A stretch of 64,000 bases of DNA from Streptomyces sp. HUAS YS2 (GCF_033343995.1 NZ_CP137573.1:372001-436000), one strand, 5' to 3'. Shown: positions 41,771-50,447, counted from the stretch's first letter. The notes: a model not told the origin generated them from the letters alone. Program-made: numbers and translations.

Positions 41771-43189
41771 TCACTTCCGTGGCAGCCGTGCCGCGAGCAG
41801 CACTCCGACCGCGGCAACGGCGGCGAGGGCGGTCAGGGCGGGGCCGGTCGCCTCGGCGAAGGCGCCGCGGGCCAGCAGGGTCGTGGCCAGGGCGACACCG
41901 AGCACCGGTCCGACGTTCATGGCGGTCTGCTGGAGGCCACCCGCGACGCCGGCGTCGGCGACCGAGGCGTGCCGCACCACGACCGTCGTCGCGGTGACCA
42001 TCACGGCGCCGAACCCGGCGCCGACGAGCAGCGACGCGCCGGCGACGGCCACGCGGCCGGAGTCCGGGTCGAGCCGGGCCAGCAGCAGGACCCCGAGGGC
42101 GAGCAGCAGCGCCGCGCCGACGGTCGTCCGGCGCGGGCCCCAGCGCCGCGCCAGGAGCGCGGCGAGGGGCGCGGCCAGGACCATCATGACGGCGAGCGGG
42201 AGTACGGTCAGCCCGGTCGCCAGCGGGTCCAGGCCGAGCACGTCCTGCAGGAAGTACGTGCACACGAAGAGGGCGCCGAACAGCGCCGCGGAAGCTGCGA
42301 CGAGGGCACCGAGCGCGCCCCGGACGGCGGCGGGCGCGAGCACCCGGGGCGGTACCAGCGGGCTCGCCGTGCGCCGCTCGCGGCGGACGAACGCCGCGCC
42401 GAGGGCCGCCGCCGCGACGAGACCGAGGACGGACCCCCCGCGCGAACCGCCATCCGGCAGTGCGACGAGGGCGTGCACGAAACAGGCCAGGGCCGCCGCG
42501 AGCATCCCCGCCCCCGGCAGGTCCAGCGGGAGCGGCGCGGCGGGCGAGGGCTCGGGGTTCTCCCGGTACAGGAGCGCGGGCACGGCGATCGCGAGGGCCG
42601 GCACGACGGTGAGCAGGAAGACCGCGCGCCAGCCGAAGTGCGCGACGAGGACGCCGCCGACGAGCGGTCCTGCGGCCGCCGCGAGGCCGATGGCGCTGGT
42701 GCGCAGCGCGAGCGGCATGCCGAGCCGGTCGGGCGGGTAGACGGCGCGCAGCATCCCGAGGGTGGCGGGCTGGAGCAGCGCCCCGAACACGCCCTGGGCG
42801 ACCCGCAGTGCGACGACCCAGCCGATGCCGGGGGCGAGGGCGATGCCCGCGGACGCGGCGGCGAAGCCGAGCGTGCCGACGGCGAAGATCCGGCGGTGGC
42901 CGTAGCGGTCGCCGAGGCGCCCGGCGAGGACCAGCAGGCTCGCCACGGCGATCAGGTAACCGGTGCTGGTCCACTGGACCTGCGCGAACGTGGCGTCCAG
43001 GTCGCGCTGCAGGGTCGGCTGGGCGACGGTGAGCAGCGTCCCGTCGAGCGCCACGATCACGGCCCCGGTGATGCTCCCGGCCAGCGTCACCCCCCGCCGG
43101 GCGCGCGACACGGCACTCCCGGGCTCCGGTGCGTCCGCGCGCGAACCGGAGCCCGCCGTGGCCGGCGCCTCCGCCGCTCCCCCGCTCAT
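41771..43189 (-). CDS. MFS drug transporter (DHA2-like, EmrB/QacA type)
   Basis: A 472-residue membrane protein with about 14 hydrophobic segments. Motif A appears as GRLGDRYGHRRIF between helices 2 and 3 and motif C in helix 5 (GLAAAAGPLVGGVL), marking a proton-antiport drug exporter. The first 30 residues are a hydrophilic Ala/Pro tail. Its ATG overlaps the TGA of the TetR gene in ATGA, so regulator and pump form one operon, the usual arrangement for substrate-induced export. Confidence 0.93.
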   Translation of the reverse strand: MSGGAAEAPATAGSGSRADAPEPGSAVSRARRGVTLAGSITGAVIVALDGTLLTVAQPTLQRDLDATFAQVQWTSTGYLIAVASLLVLAGRLGDRYGHRRIFAVGTLGFAAASAGIALAPGIGWVVALRVAQGVFGALLQPATLGMLRAVYPPDRLGMPLALRTSAIGLAAAAGPLVGGVLVAHFGWRAVFLLTVVPALAIAVPALLYRENPEPSPAAPLPLDLPGAGMLAAALACFVHALVALPDGGSRGGSVLGLVAAAALGAAFVRRERRTASPLVPPRVLAPAAVRGALGALVAASAALFGALFVCTYFLQDVLGLDPLATGLTVLPLAVMMVLAAPLAALLARRWGPRRTTVGAALLLALGVLLLARLDPDSGRVAVAGASLLVGAGFGAVMVTATTVVVRHASVADAGVAGGLQQTAMNVGPVLGVALATTLLARGAFAEATGPALTALAAVAAVGVLLAARLPRK

Positions 43190-43779
43190 CGTCCGTCCTC
43201 CGGCCCGAGATGCGCGTCGAGCGCGGCCCGCAGCAGCGGTTCGACGGCGTCCGCGCCGGTCGCCAGCTGGAGGCTGCCCCAGCCCCAGAGCTGGGCGATG
43301 CCGTGCAGGTTGGCCCAGAGCGCCCCCGCGGCCACGGCGGGCGGAACGGTGCCCTGCGGCCGGGCGCTGCCGACGAGCGCCACGAACTCCGCGAAGAGCG
43401 GCAGGCTGGTGGCGCGCAGGCCGCCCTTCTGCCCGCTCTCCAGCAGGTCGTGGCGGAACATCAGCTCGTACATGCCGCGCTCGCCGAAGGCGAAGTCGAG
43501 ATAGGCCCGCCCCAGCGCGGCGACGCGCTCCCGGGGCGTCGCCGCGTCGTCGCCGACCGCCGCCGCGAGCCGCGCGCCGAGCGCGCCGAAGCCCTCGGCC
43601 GCGATGGCGGACAGCAGCGAGAGATGGGTCGGGAAGTGGCGCCGGGGTGCTCCGTGCGAGACACCGGCCCTGCGGGCGATCTCGCGCAGGGACAGCGCCT
43701 GCACGCCCTCCCGTGTCACGAGTTCGACTCCGGCCGCCACCAGACGGGCCCGCAGCCCGGCTTCCTGCTGATCACTCAT
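43186..43779 (-). CDS. TetR/AcrR family transcriptional regulator
   Basis: A 197-residue repressor. The DNA-binding part (residues 8-55) has LVTREGVQALSLREIARRAGVSHGAPRRHF, including the recognition helix; the C-terminal part resembles TetR_C domains (EFVALVGSARPQGTVPPAVAAGALWANLHGIAQLW). ATG 43779 is preferred because the frame upstream runs across the operator. The 17-base palindrome at 43802 lies 23 bases above its start, so it most likely represses itself, the pump, and possibly corA on the other side. Confidence 0.93.
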   Translation of the reverse strand: MSDQQEAGLRARLVAAGVELVTREGVQALSLREIARRAGVSHGAPRRHFPTHLSLLSAIAAEGFGALGARLAAAVGDDAATPRERVAALGRAYLDFAFGERGMYELMFRHDLLESGQKGGLRATSLPLFAEFVALVGSARPQGTVPPAVAAGALWANLHGIAQLWGWGSLQLATGADAVEPLLRAALDAHLGPEDGR

Positions 43780-43801
43780 GGCACCTTGTCTACCACCAGG
43801 G

Positions 43802-43818
43802 CGTAGACACTGTCTACG
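43802..43818. promoter_or_regulatory. TetR operator palindrome
   Basis: CGTAGACA-C-TGTCTACG is a perfect 8-1-8 palindrome in the 88-base gap between the divergent tetR and corA genes. A further half site TTGTCTACC sits at 43786-43794, nearer tetR, at a spacing that could allow a second bound dimer. This is the expected form and position of a TetR-family operator. Confidence 0.85.
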
Positions 43819-43867
43819 AACGAACAGATGGCACACTGTCCGCCGGTCGAACGAAGGAGCCACCCGC

Positions 43868-44956
43868 GTGTCCGTGATCCGCAACCTCAGGCGTCTGATG
43901 CGCCGCGCCTACAAACGGACCGTGGACCTGAGCCATCCCGCCCGGTCCCCGCTGGGCAGTTCGGTCGTCAACTGCGTGATCTACGAGAACGGGGTGCGGC
44001 AGCCGGGCGCCTACCCGGCGGAGGAGGCGCTGGCCCGGGTCCGCAAGGCGGGCACGGGATTCGTCTGGGTCGGTCTGCACGAACCGTCGGGCGAGGAGGT
44101 CACCCGCATGACCGAGCTGTTCGCGCTCCATCCGCTCGCGGCGGAGCACGCCCTGCACCACCACCAGCGGCCGCGTTTCGAGCGGTACGACGACACGCTC
44201 CTCGCCGTCCTGAAGACCTGCCGCTATGTCGAGCACGGGGAACTGACCGCGACCAGCGAGGTGGTGGACACCGGTGAGCTGCTGGTCTTCGCCGGGCCGG
44301 ACTTCGTCCTGACGGTCAGCCACGGCCGACACGGCTCGCTCGGACCGCTGCGGGAGGCCCTCGAGTCGGTCCCCGACCAACTCGCGAAGGGGCCTGCCGC
44401 TGTTCTGCACGCGGTGACGGACCGCGCGGTGGACGACTACCTCGCCGTGACCGACGCCCTGCAGAACGACCTCGACGCCGTCGAGACGCAGGTGTTCAGC
44501 GAGGACGCGGCGCGGGCCGACCCCGGGCACATCTACCAGCTCAAGCGCGAGCTCATGGAGCTGAAGCGGGCGGTGGCCCCGCTGGACCGTCCGCTCCAGC
44601 AGCTGGCGGCCGGTCCGACGACGCCGATCGACGCCGAACTCGTCCCGTACTTCCGGGACGTGGCGGGGCACCTCACGCGGGTGACGGAGCAGATAGCGTC
44701 GTACGACGCGCTGCTCGACTCCATCCTTCAGGCGCACCTCGCGCAGGTGACGCTCGCGCAGAACGAGGACATGCGGAAGATCACCGCCTGGGCGGCGATC
44801 ATCGCGGTGCCGACGATGGTGTGCGGCGTGTACGGGATGAACTTCGACCACATGCCGGAGCTCCACTGGGAGTACGGCTATCCCGCCGCGCTCGGCGCGA
44901 TGGCCCTGGCCTGCTACGTGATCCACCGCAGCTTCCGCCGCAACGGCTGGCTCTGA
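43868..44956 (+). CDS. corA: Magnesium and cobalt transporter CorA
   Basis: A 362-residue divalent cation channel. A large cytosolic N-terminal domain with the long stalk helix (HIYQLKRELMELKRAVAPLD) precedes two C-terminal membrane helices; the ion-selectivity motif GMN in YGMNFDHMPE ends the first. The family imports Mg2+ or Co2+ as a pentamer. The GTG at 43868 follows AAGGAG, beating an unsupported upstream frame. The gene is divergent from the TetR/MFS operon and shares its operator region, so it might respond to the same regulator. Confidence 0.94.
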   Translation: MSVIRNLRRLMRRAYKRTVDLSHPARSPLGSSVVNCVIYENGVRQPGAYPAEEALARVRKAGTGFVWVGLHEPSGEEVTRMTELFALHPLAAEHALHHHQRPRFERYDDTLLAVLKTCRYVEHGELTATSEVVDTGELLVFAGPDFVLTVSHGRHGSLGPLREALESVPDQLAKGPAAVLHAVTDRAVDDYLAVTDALQNDLDAVETQVFSEDAARADPGHIYQLKRELMELKRAVAPLDRPLQQLAAGPTTPIDAELVPYFRDVAGHLTRVTEQIASYDALLDSILQAHLAQVTLAQNEDMRKITAWAAIIAVPTMVCGVYGMNFDHMPELHWEYGYPAALGAMALACYVIHRSFRRNGWL

Positions 44957-44975
44957 GCGGCGGCCGGCCCGCGCG

Positions 44976-45623
44976 CTACCGCGCCTTGCGGGCCAGCAGG
45001 TAGGCCTGCGGAGTCGATTCGTCCGGGTCCGCCGCGCGCTCCATCCGGGCCTGGACGGTGAAGCCCGCCTCCCGGAGCAGTACCTCGATCTTCTCCGGTC
45101 GCAGCCGGTGGAAGTCGAGGTCCACCGCGTGCCCGAACGCCTCGGTGAAGCTGAGCGGTTCGTCGCCGACCTGGAAGCCGAGCAGCAGCAGTCCGCCGGG
45201 GGCCAGCACCCGGTGGAACTCGGTGAGCGCCGCCGGGACGGCCTCCGGGGCGATGTGGATCAGCGAGTACCAGGAGACGAGACCGCGCAGGGCGCCGTCG
45301 CCGAGGTCCAGGGCGGTCATGCTGCCCTCCTCGAACCGCAGCTGCGGGTGGTCCCGGCGGGCCAGCGCGACCATCGCCGGGGAGAGGTCGACGCCGCGTA
45401 CGTCGAGGCCCTGCCCGTGCAGCCGCGCGGTCACCTCCCCCGGCCCGGAGCCCACCTCGACCACGGGGCCGCCGCCGGCCGTGCGGACGAGGGCGGCGAA
45501 GGCGTCGAGCATCGCCAGGGCGAGGGGCTGGGCGTCGTGCACTCCGGCGTAACGCTCGGCGTAGTCGGCGGCTATGGCGTCGTACGACACCCGGGTGGCG
45601 TGGAGGAAGGCGGGCTCGGTCAT
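44976..45623 (-). CDS. Class I SAM-dependent methyltransferase
   Basis: A 215-residue methyltransferase of the Methyltransf_11/25 type: VVEVGSGPGEVTARL (motif I, about residues 56-70), VRGVDLSPAMVALA (acidic loop), SMTALDLGDGALRGLVSWYSLIH (motifs II-III). The early residues (VSYDAIAADYAERY) are typical of small-molecule methyltransferases. Substrate not inferable. It is convergent with corA, 19 bases apart, and is not obviously in an operon. Confidence 0.9.
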   Translation of the reverse strand: MTEPAFLHATRVSYDAIAADYAERYAGVHDAQPLALAMLDAFAALVRTAGGGPVVEVGSGPGEVTARLHGQGLDVRGVDLSPAMVALARRDHPQLRFEEGSMTALDLGDGALRGLVSWYSLIHIAPEAVPAALTEFHRVLAPGGLLLLGFQVGDEPLSFTEAFGHAVDLDFHRLRPEKIEVLLREAGFTVQARMERAADPDESTPQAYLLARKAR

Positions 45624-45675
45624 GGTCGAAGACCGTACCCGCCCCTCGGCCTCGCGCGGTGTGTTGGCGTGGGCG

Positions 45676-45705
45676 CCGGGCCGGCGGCCTCGGCGGCCGG
45701 CCCGG
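45676..45705. terminator. Hairpin below fusion acetyltransferase gene
   Basis: A 10-bp stem (45676-45685 with 45696-45705) around a 10-base loop, 12 bases below the stop of the minus-strand gene at 45717. Probably its terminator. No T-run. Confidence 0.5.
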
Positions 45706-45716
45706 GCCCTGCGCGG

Positions 45717-46775
45717 TCAGGCGACGGCGGGTCTTCTGAGTTCGTAGCAGACCGTGCCCGTCTCGGCGAAGCCGGCGCGGGCGAGCACCCGCCGCGAGGC
45801 ATCGTTGTCCTCGTCGGCGCGGGCCCGCAGCGCGGCGACCCCAGGTTGCCGGAACGCCCAGTCGGCGAGCACCTGTACGGCCTCGGTGGCGTAGCCCCGG
45901 CCGCGCGCCGACTCGACGACGTCGTAGCCGATCTCGGCGGTGCCGTCGCCGTCCGGGTCGGCGTGGAAGCCGATGCCGCCCACGGCCAGGCCGTCGTCTG
46001 CGCGGACGATCGCGTACGTGCCCCAGCCCGGCCGGAACCTGCCCTCGTCGCGGGCCTTCACGACCCGGCCGGCCGCGCTCCGGATGCCCTCGCCGGGACC
46101 GGCGTCCGCCCAGGCGAAGCCGCCGGTGCCGCCCGCGTGCAGGTCGTCCGCCACCCGCGGCGACACCTCGCAGAGCACCAGGCGTTCGCCGCGCAGCGGG
46201 TCGGCGTACCAGCGCCAGGCGGCGAGCCGGGGCAGTCCGGGACGCTCGGCCCGGCCGGTGGCCCACAGCAGGTCCTGCCACGGGTCGTCGCTGCGCGGGG
46301 TGTGCGGGAAGAGCCGGTCGAGGATCTTGGCGCAGAGCGGCGCGGGTCCCTGCCAGCCGGGCACGTCGAGCGCGCCGAGCATGTCGTACGTGTGCAGAAG
46401 CACTTCGAGGACGCCCATGGCGGCGAAGCCGTCACCACCGGCGCTGCCGAAGGGATGCCAGGCCTTCAGTTCCGCGGGGGACGTCCGGACCACGGCGGAC
46501 AGCAGGCCGCCGGTCGCCTCGATGATCCGGACCAGACCCTCCGGGGTGGTGCCGGGGTCGGCGGCGATCTCGAACGGGACGTACGCGTCGGTGGCCCGGC
46601 CGGTCAACTGCCCGGCGTAGGCGGTGAAGTCACTGCCGATGTGCACGGCCGTGTCGTAACAGCTCCACTCCAGTCCGGAGGCGTGGACGGACCAGTCCCG
46701 GTCCGTCACCGCGCGTAGAGAAGCGGCGGTGAGTTCCACCGCCGCGTCGATGTCGTCTGCTCCCATGATCGCCAT
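45717..46775 (-). CDS. Fusion of DinB/maleylpyruvate isomerase-like domain with GNAT acetyltransferase
   Basis: A 352-residue two-domain protein. Residues 1-175 are a four-helix domain of the DinB/MDMPI type: ELTAASLRAVTDRDWSVHASGLEWS is the usual opening, and TAVHIGSDFTAYAGQL and VLLHTYDMLGALDVP give the histidines of the metal site. Residues 195-350 are a GNAT domain with GTYAIVRADDGLAVGGIGF, the acetyl-CoA loop ESARGRGYATEAVQVLADWA and the end DEDNDASRRVLARAGF. The joint is seamless, so it is a true fusion. Possibly it modifies a thiol-linked or amine substrate; this is inference. Confidence 0.85.
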   Translation of the reverse strand: MAIMGADDIDAAVELTAASLRAVTDRDWSVHASGLEWSCYDTAVHIGSDFTAYAGQLTGRATDAYVPFEIAADPGTTPEGLVRIIEATGGLLSAVVRTSPAELKAWHPFGSAGGDGFAAMGVLEVLLHTYDMLGALDVPGWQGPAPLCAKILDRLFPHTPRSDDPWQDLLWATGRAERPGLPRLAAWRWYADPLRGERLVLCEVSPRVADDLHAGGTGGFAWADAGPGEGIRSAAGRVVKARDEGRFRPGWGTYAIVRADDGLAVGGIGFHADPDGDGTAEIGYDVVESARGRGYATEAVQVLADWAFRQPGVAALRARADEDNDASRRVLARAGFAETGTVCYELRRPAVA

Positions 46776-46882
46776 GGCCGCTGACCCTAGGCGGTCAGCG
46801 CCGCCCCCGCCAACGCATTGCGGCCCGGGGGTCGCCGGGCGAGGCTGGAGGGGAGGAACACCCGGCGGCGGAGGAAGGCGGC

Positions 46883-47446
46883 ATGCCCGAGAAGTCCCTG
46901 GAGGGCCGGAACGTACTGGTCATCACGACGAACCACGGCACGGAACAGAGCGAGCTGCAGAAGCCGGTGGCCGCCCTGCGCGGGGCGGGTGCGCGGGTCA
47001 CGGTGGCGGCCCGGACGTCCGACGACATCGAGACGGTGGTCTCCGACCGGGGACCCGGCGAGCGGATCCGGCCGGACACCACGTTCGCGGAGGTGTCGGC
47101 GGACGACTACGACGCGGTGGTGGTGCCCGGCGGCACGGTGAACGCGGACCGGCTCCGGATCGACCACCACGCACAGCGCCTGGTCTCGGCCTTCGCAGAC
47201 GCGGGCAAGGTGGTGGCGGCGATCTGTCACGGCCCGTGGTTGCTGGTGGACAGCGGGCTGGCCGCCGGTCGGGAGCTGACCTCGTACCCGACGCTGCGGG
47301 CGGACCTGTCGAACGCGGGCGGGACGTGGGTGGACCGGGAGGTCGTGATCGACGACAGGGGCGGCTACCGGCTGATCACCTCGCGCCGCCCCCGCGACCT
47401 GGACCGCTTCGCGGCCGCCGTCGCGGAGGCGTTGCGCACCCGTTGA
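46883..47446 (+). CDS. DJ-1/PfpI family protein (type 1 glutamine amidotransferase-like)
   Basis: A 187-residue DJ-1/PfpI-fold protein of the YhbO/PfpI subgroup. The nucleophile elbow is AICHGPW with Cys115 followed by His116; an upstream acidic residue in NHGTEQSEL is placed as in the family's Glu-Cys-His site. Members are proposed deglycases, chaperones or general stress proteins. It is divergent from the fusion acetyltransferase, and a GAGGAA-type ribosome site lies before the ATG. Confidence 0.92.
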   Translation: MPEKSLEGRNVLVITTNHGTEQSELQKPVAALRGAGARVTVAARTSDDIETVVSDRGPGERIRPDTTFAEVSADDYDAVVVPGGTVNADRLRIDHHAQRLVSAFADAGKVVAAICHGPWLLVDSGLAAGRELTSYPTLRADLSNAGGTWVDREVVIDDRGGYRLITSRRPRDLDRFAAAVAEALRTR

Positions 47447-47470
47447 CCCGCCGGTCCGGTGGCCGCGCGG

Positions 47471-48718
47471 TCAGCGCCGCCAGTCGGCGGTGACGTGGCC
47501 GACGCGGACGCGCTGCGGGTGGTCGCCCACCGGTACCGAGGCGACCTTCCGGCCCGTGGAGAAGTCGATCGCGGTGATGCGGTCGGCGCCGCTCTCGGAG
47601 ATGACGCAGGACTTGCCGTCGCCGCTGACGGTCGCCCAGTACGGCTTGGACGCCGGGATCAGCGGGCCCTCCTGGAGGGTCTCGCGGTCCACGACGGTGG
47701 CGTAGTCGTCCATGGTGCCGGCGACGCACAGGTGGTCCCCGTCGGGGCTCATGGACAGGCCGTGGTGACGCGAGTCGTTGACCCAGGTCGTGCGGTCCTC
47801 GCTGGTCTCCGGGTTCTTCGGCAGGGTCTTGACCCGGGTGACCTTGTCGGCGGCCACGTCGTACTCGACCAGGCCGTTGAAGAACGACACCTGGAAGTAC
47901 AGGTGCCGCTCGTCCGGGGTGAAGGCGACCGGGCGGACCGCGTCGGACAGGTCCTTGCGGCCAAAGGCGTCGAGCCGCTCGCGCATGTCGATGGTCCGCA
48001 CCTGCTTGTAGGTGGTGGCGTCGACGACGCTGATGTGCCGGTCGCCCTTGGTGAAGTCCAGCCAGGGGGCGTCGAGCGCGGTGTTGACCTCGCCGATCGC
48101 CATGTTCCACAGGTAGCGGCCGTCGCGGCTGAACACGTTCTCGTGCGGCTTGTCGCCGCCCTTGAACGAGCCGAGCTCACGGCCGCTGCGGATGTCCAGG
48201 ACGTGCACCGTGTTGGAGGTGGACGCGGAGACGGCGACGCGCGTGCCGTCGGGCGACACGGCCATGTGGTCTGAGCGGAACCCGGAGACGGGGAAGCGCC
48301 AGTTGATCCGGCCGCTGGCGAGGTCGATCGACACCACGTCGGCGAAGCTCGGCCGGGAGACGACCACGGCGGTGCCGTCGGGCGTGGAGTACATGTCGTC
48401 GACGAACTGGTCGTGGCCCTCGCCCGCGGACTCGCGGATGCCGAGGAAGAACGCCAGCTTCAGCGGGTTCCAGTAGATCTCGCGGAGGCGGTCCGCCTTG
48501 TCCGGGATGACGTTCACGCGGCCGATCCGGGCGAAGTCGCCGCGCGCCTCGACGACGTCGGCGGTGCCCTCCCAGTTGTTGCCGACGAACATGACCTCGC
48601 GCAGACCGGGATCGGCCGCCGCCGGGGCGGCAACGGAGCCGGTGGTGGCGAGTACGGCGAGCGCGGCGGCGATGCACCCGGCCGTCCGGCGGGCACGGCT
48701 GCGCGGTGCGGTCGACAC
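47471..48718 (-). CDS. Secreted YncE/WD40-like beta-propeller protein
   Basis: A 415-residue exported protein. GTG 48718 follows GGGAGGACC. The signal has paired arginines (RSRARRTAGCIAAALAVLA) and ends with an ALA-type cleavage site near residue 35. The mature protein is a propeller: blades such as MYSTPDGTAVVVSRPSFADVVSIDLASG, HMAVSPDGTRVAVS, FTPDERHLYFQVSFFNG and GLSMSPDGDHLCVAG repeat regularly. The substrate or partner is unknown. A strong palindrome at 48782, 64 bases above its start, suggests regulation. Confidence 0.88.
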   Translation of the reverse strand: MSTAPRSRARRTAGCIAAALAVLATTGSVAAPAAADPGLREVMFVGNNWEGTADVVEARGDFARIGRVNVIPDKADRLREIYWNPLKLAFFLGIRESAGEGHDQFVDDMYSTPDGTAVVVSRPSFADVVSIDLASGRINWRFPVSGFRSDHMAVSPDGTRVAVSASTSNTVHVLDIRSGRELGSFKGGDKPHENVFSRDGRYLWNMAIGEVNTALDAPWLDFTKGDRHISVVDATTYKQVRTIDMRERLDAFGRKDLSDAVRPVAFTPDERHLYFQVSFFNGLVEYDVAADKVTRVKTLPKNPETSEDRTTWVNDSRHHGLSMSPDGDHLCVAGTMDDYATVVDRETLQEGPLIPASKPYWATVSGDGKSCVISESGADRITAIDFSTGRKVASVPVGDHPQRVRVGHVTADWRR

Positions 48719-48781
48719 GATGGTCCTCCCGGTGGTCTCTGCCGGCCCGATGCCGGCGTCCCGGCGGTGTTACCGACGGTG

Positions 48782-48795
48782 TTACTTTCAAGTAA
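48782..48795. promoter_or_regulatory. Palindrome TTACTT-TC-AAGTAA
   Basis: A 6-2-6 inverted repeat, AT-rich against very GC-rich surroundings, 64-77 bases upstream of the beta-propeller GTG. Two copies of CGGTGTTAC (48765-48773 and 48777-48785), 12 bases apart, lead into it. The form is that of a TetR- or GntR-type operator; the regulator is not encoded next to it. Confidence 0.55.
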
Positions 48796-49011
48796 GTAAG
48801 CGGAACCGTAGGGAGGTCGGCGCCCGGAGACAAGACCCGTGCACGAACCTGTCCGGATGCGGCCCGCGCCCCCGCCCTGCCGCCCGCGCCGCCGAACGGG
48901 TGTTGCCCCCGTGCGCCCCCGATGCGTACGGGAGAACGGGGACGGGCGGAGCGCAGGATCGCTCCGGGCTCGCGCGGTGCGAGATCCTGGATGCAGGAGG
49001 AGGCGTACGCC

Positions 49012-49839
49012 ATGTCCGGCAAGGCGCGGTTCGACGACATCTACGACCGGCCCGACCCGCGGGCGTACTTCCGGCGGCTCGCTCCGCTGGAGTACGAGAT
49101 CCCGCACCACGCGCAGGCCGCCTTCCGGCGCGCCGCGGCCGCGACGGACGGCGGGACGGTCCTGGACCTGTGCTGCTCGTACGGCATCAACGCGGCCCTG
49201 CTCAACCACGACGTGTCGCTGTCGGAGCTGTACCGGCACTACACCGCGCCCGGCGTGAAGGACCTCACCACGGCCGAACTCGTGCTGCGGGACAAGCAGT
49301 TCTACGGGGCGCGGCGGCGCGCTGACGCCCTCCACGTCATCGGGCTCGACATCGCAGGCCGCGCACTCCGGTACGCCCAGGACGTCGGCCTGCTGGACGA
49401 CGCGTTCGCCGAGAACCTCGAACGGGACGCGCCGAGCGCACGGCTGCGGGAGGCGATGGCCGGGGTCGGCCTGCTCACCCTGACCGGCGGCGGCAGCTAC
49501 CTCACCCGGCGCACCTTCGACGCGCTCCTCGCCTGCGCCCGTCGGCCCGTCCGGGTCAGCGCGTTCGTGCTGCGCACCGTCTCGTACGTGCCCGTCGCCG
49601 AGACCCTGTCGGGGTACGGGCTGCGCACGGTCGCCGACGTCACCCGGACCTATCCGCAGAGGCTGTTCACCGACGCCCGCGAGGAGGCGTTCGCCGTCGA
49701 GGCGGTCCGGGCGCTGGGCGCGGACCCGGCGGGGCGGGAGGAGTCGGGACGGGCGGGGCCGGGGCGCTTCCACACCGTTCTGTACGAATCCGGGCCCCCG
49801 GACGCGTGGGAACCGGTGCCGGGAGGGAAGGACTCCTAG
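49012..49839 (+). CDS. Putative class I methyltransferase-like protein
   Basis: A 275-residue protein. GGTVLDLCCSYGINAALLNH (residues 47-66) resembles a methyltransferase motif I, though with CCSYG replacing the usual GxGxG, and VIGLDIAGRALRYAQDVGLLDDAF resembles the acidic loop. The preceding residues YDRPDPRAYFRRLAPLEYEIP are conserved among uncharacterised actinomycete homologues as far as I can recall. The glycine-poor motif raises doubt that AdoMet is bound normally. Start 49012 has a strong GGAGGAGG upstream; the region before it is non-coding. Confidence 0.7.
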   Translation: MSGKARFDDIYDRPDPRAYFRRLAPLEYEIPHHAQAAFRRAAAATDGGTVLDLCCSYGINAALLNHDVSLSELYRHYTAPGVKDLTTAELVLRDKQFYGARRRADALHVIGLDIAGRALRYAQDVGLLDDAFAENLERDAPSARLREAMAGVGLLTLTGGGSYLTRRTFDALLACARRPVRVSAFVLRTVSYVPVAETLSGYGLRTVADVTRTYPQRLFTDAREEAFAVEAVRALGADPAGREESGRAGPGRFHTVLYESGPPDAWEPVPGGKDS

Positions 49840-49885
49840 AAGGCGGCGGGACGGAACGCCGGAGGAGGCCGCCGAGGGTGCGGCC

Positions 49886-50260
49886 GTGGGGAGTCGATGC
49901 CTGGTGGGACTGCTCGTGATCGTCTCCGGCGCGGTGCTGATGGCCGTCGGGGTCATCTGGAAGGGCCGGATCGTGCGCCCTCTGTCCCGCGCCCGTGCGC
50001 GGGCCGTCGACGCACGGCTGTACCACAGGCATCTGGTGCGCTCCGCGGACCTGGCGATCGCGTCGGCACGCGACGCGGCGGGTCACGGCGAACCGGCCAT
50101 CGTGACCGTTGCCGACGTCCTGCGGGTGCTCGACGAGCGGTTCGGCTACGTGGAGGTCCCCCGGTGGCAGGCCGGCAACGTGCTGCGCCGTCGGTTCGAG
50201 CGGGCTGGGTGCGCTGCGGACTGCGTCACGGACGCGTACCACCAGGACGCGCGACGCTGA
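49886..50260 (+). CDS. Hypothetical membrane-anchored protein
   Basis: A 124-residue protein starting with GTG. Residues 4-24 (RCLVGLLVIVSGAVLMAVGVI) form one membrane helix or uncleaved signal; the rest is soluble and basic, with a helical region (LADVLRVLDERFGYVEVPRWQAG-like, about 76-98) reminiscent of a winged helix. Two cysteines near the end. No family recognised. It follows the methyltransferase-like gene by 46 bases and may be cotranscribed. Confidence 0.6.
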   Translation: MGSRCLVGLLVIVSGAVLMAVGVIWKGRIVRPLSRARARAVDARLYHRHLVRSADLAIASARDAAGHGEPAIVTVADVLRVLDERFGYVEVPRWQAGNVLRRRFERAGCAADCVTDAYHQDARR

Positions 50261-50313
50261 CGCTCCGGGCGGACGGCGCGGGGCGGGGCGGGGCGGGCCA
50301 CGGCGTCGGCACA

Positions 50314-50370
50314 GGCGCCGGCGCCGGCGCCGGCGCCGGCGCCGGCGCCGGCGCGGGCGCGGGCGCGGGC
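50314..50370 (+). repeat. GGCGCC/GCGGGC hexanucleotide repeat tract
   Basis: About six tandem GGCGCC units, self-complementary, followed by three GCGGGC units, in the gap between the hypothetical membrane protein and the LysE exporter gene. A run of GGGGC repeats stands just before it (50276-50298). Such tracts can fold into hairpins or four-stranded DNA and vary in length by replication slippage. Not coding on either strand in any convincing frame. Confidence 0.85.
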
Positions 50371-50447
50371 AACGGCGTCCGGGGCCGACGGGGCGGGTGC
50401 GGAAAACCGTTTGTCGGGGACGAGCCGGGTCGGGCACGATCCGGCGC

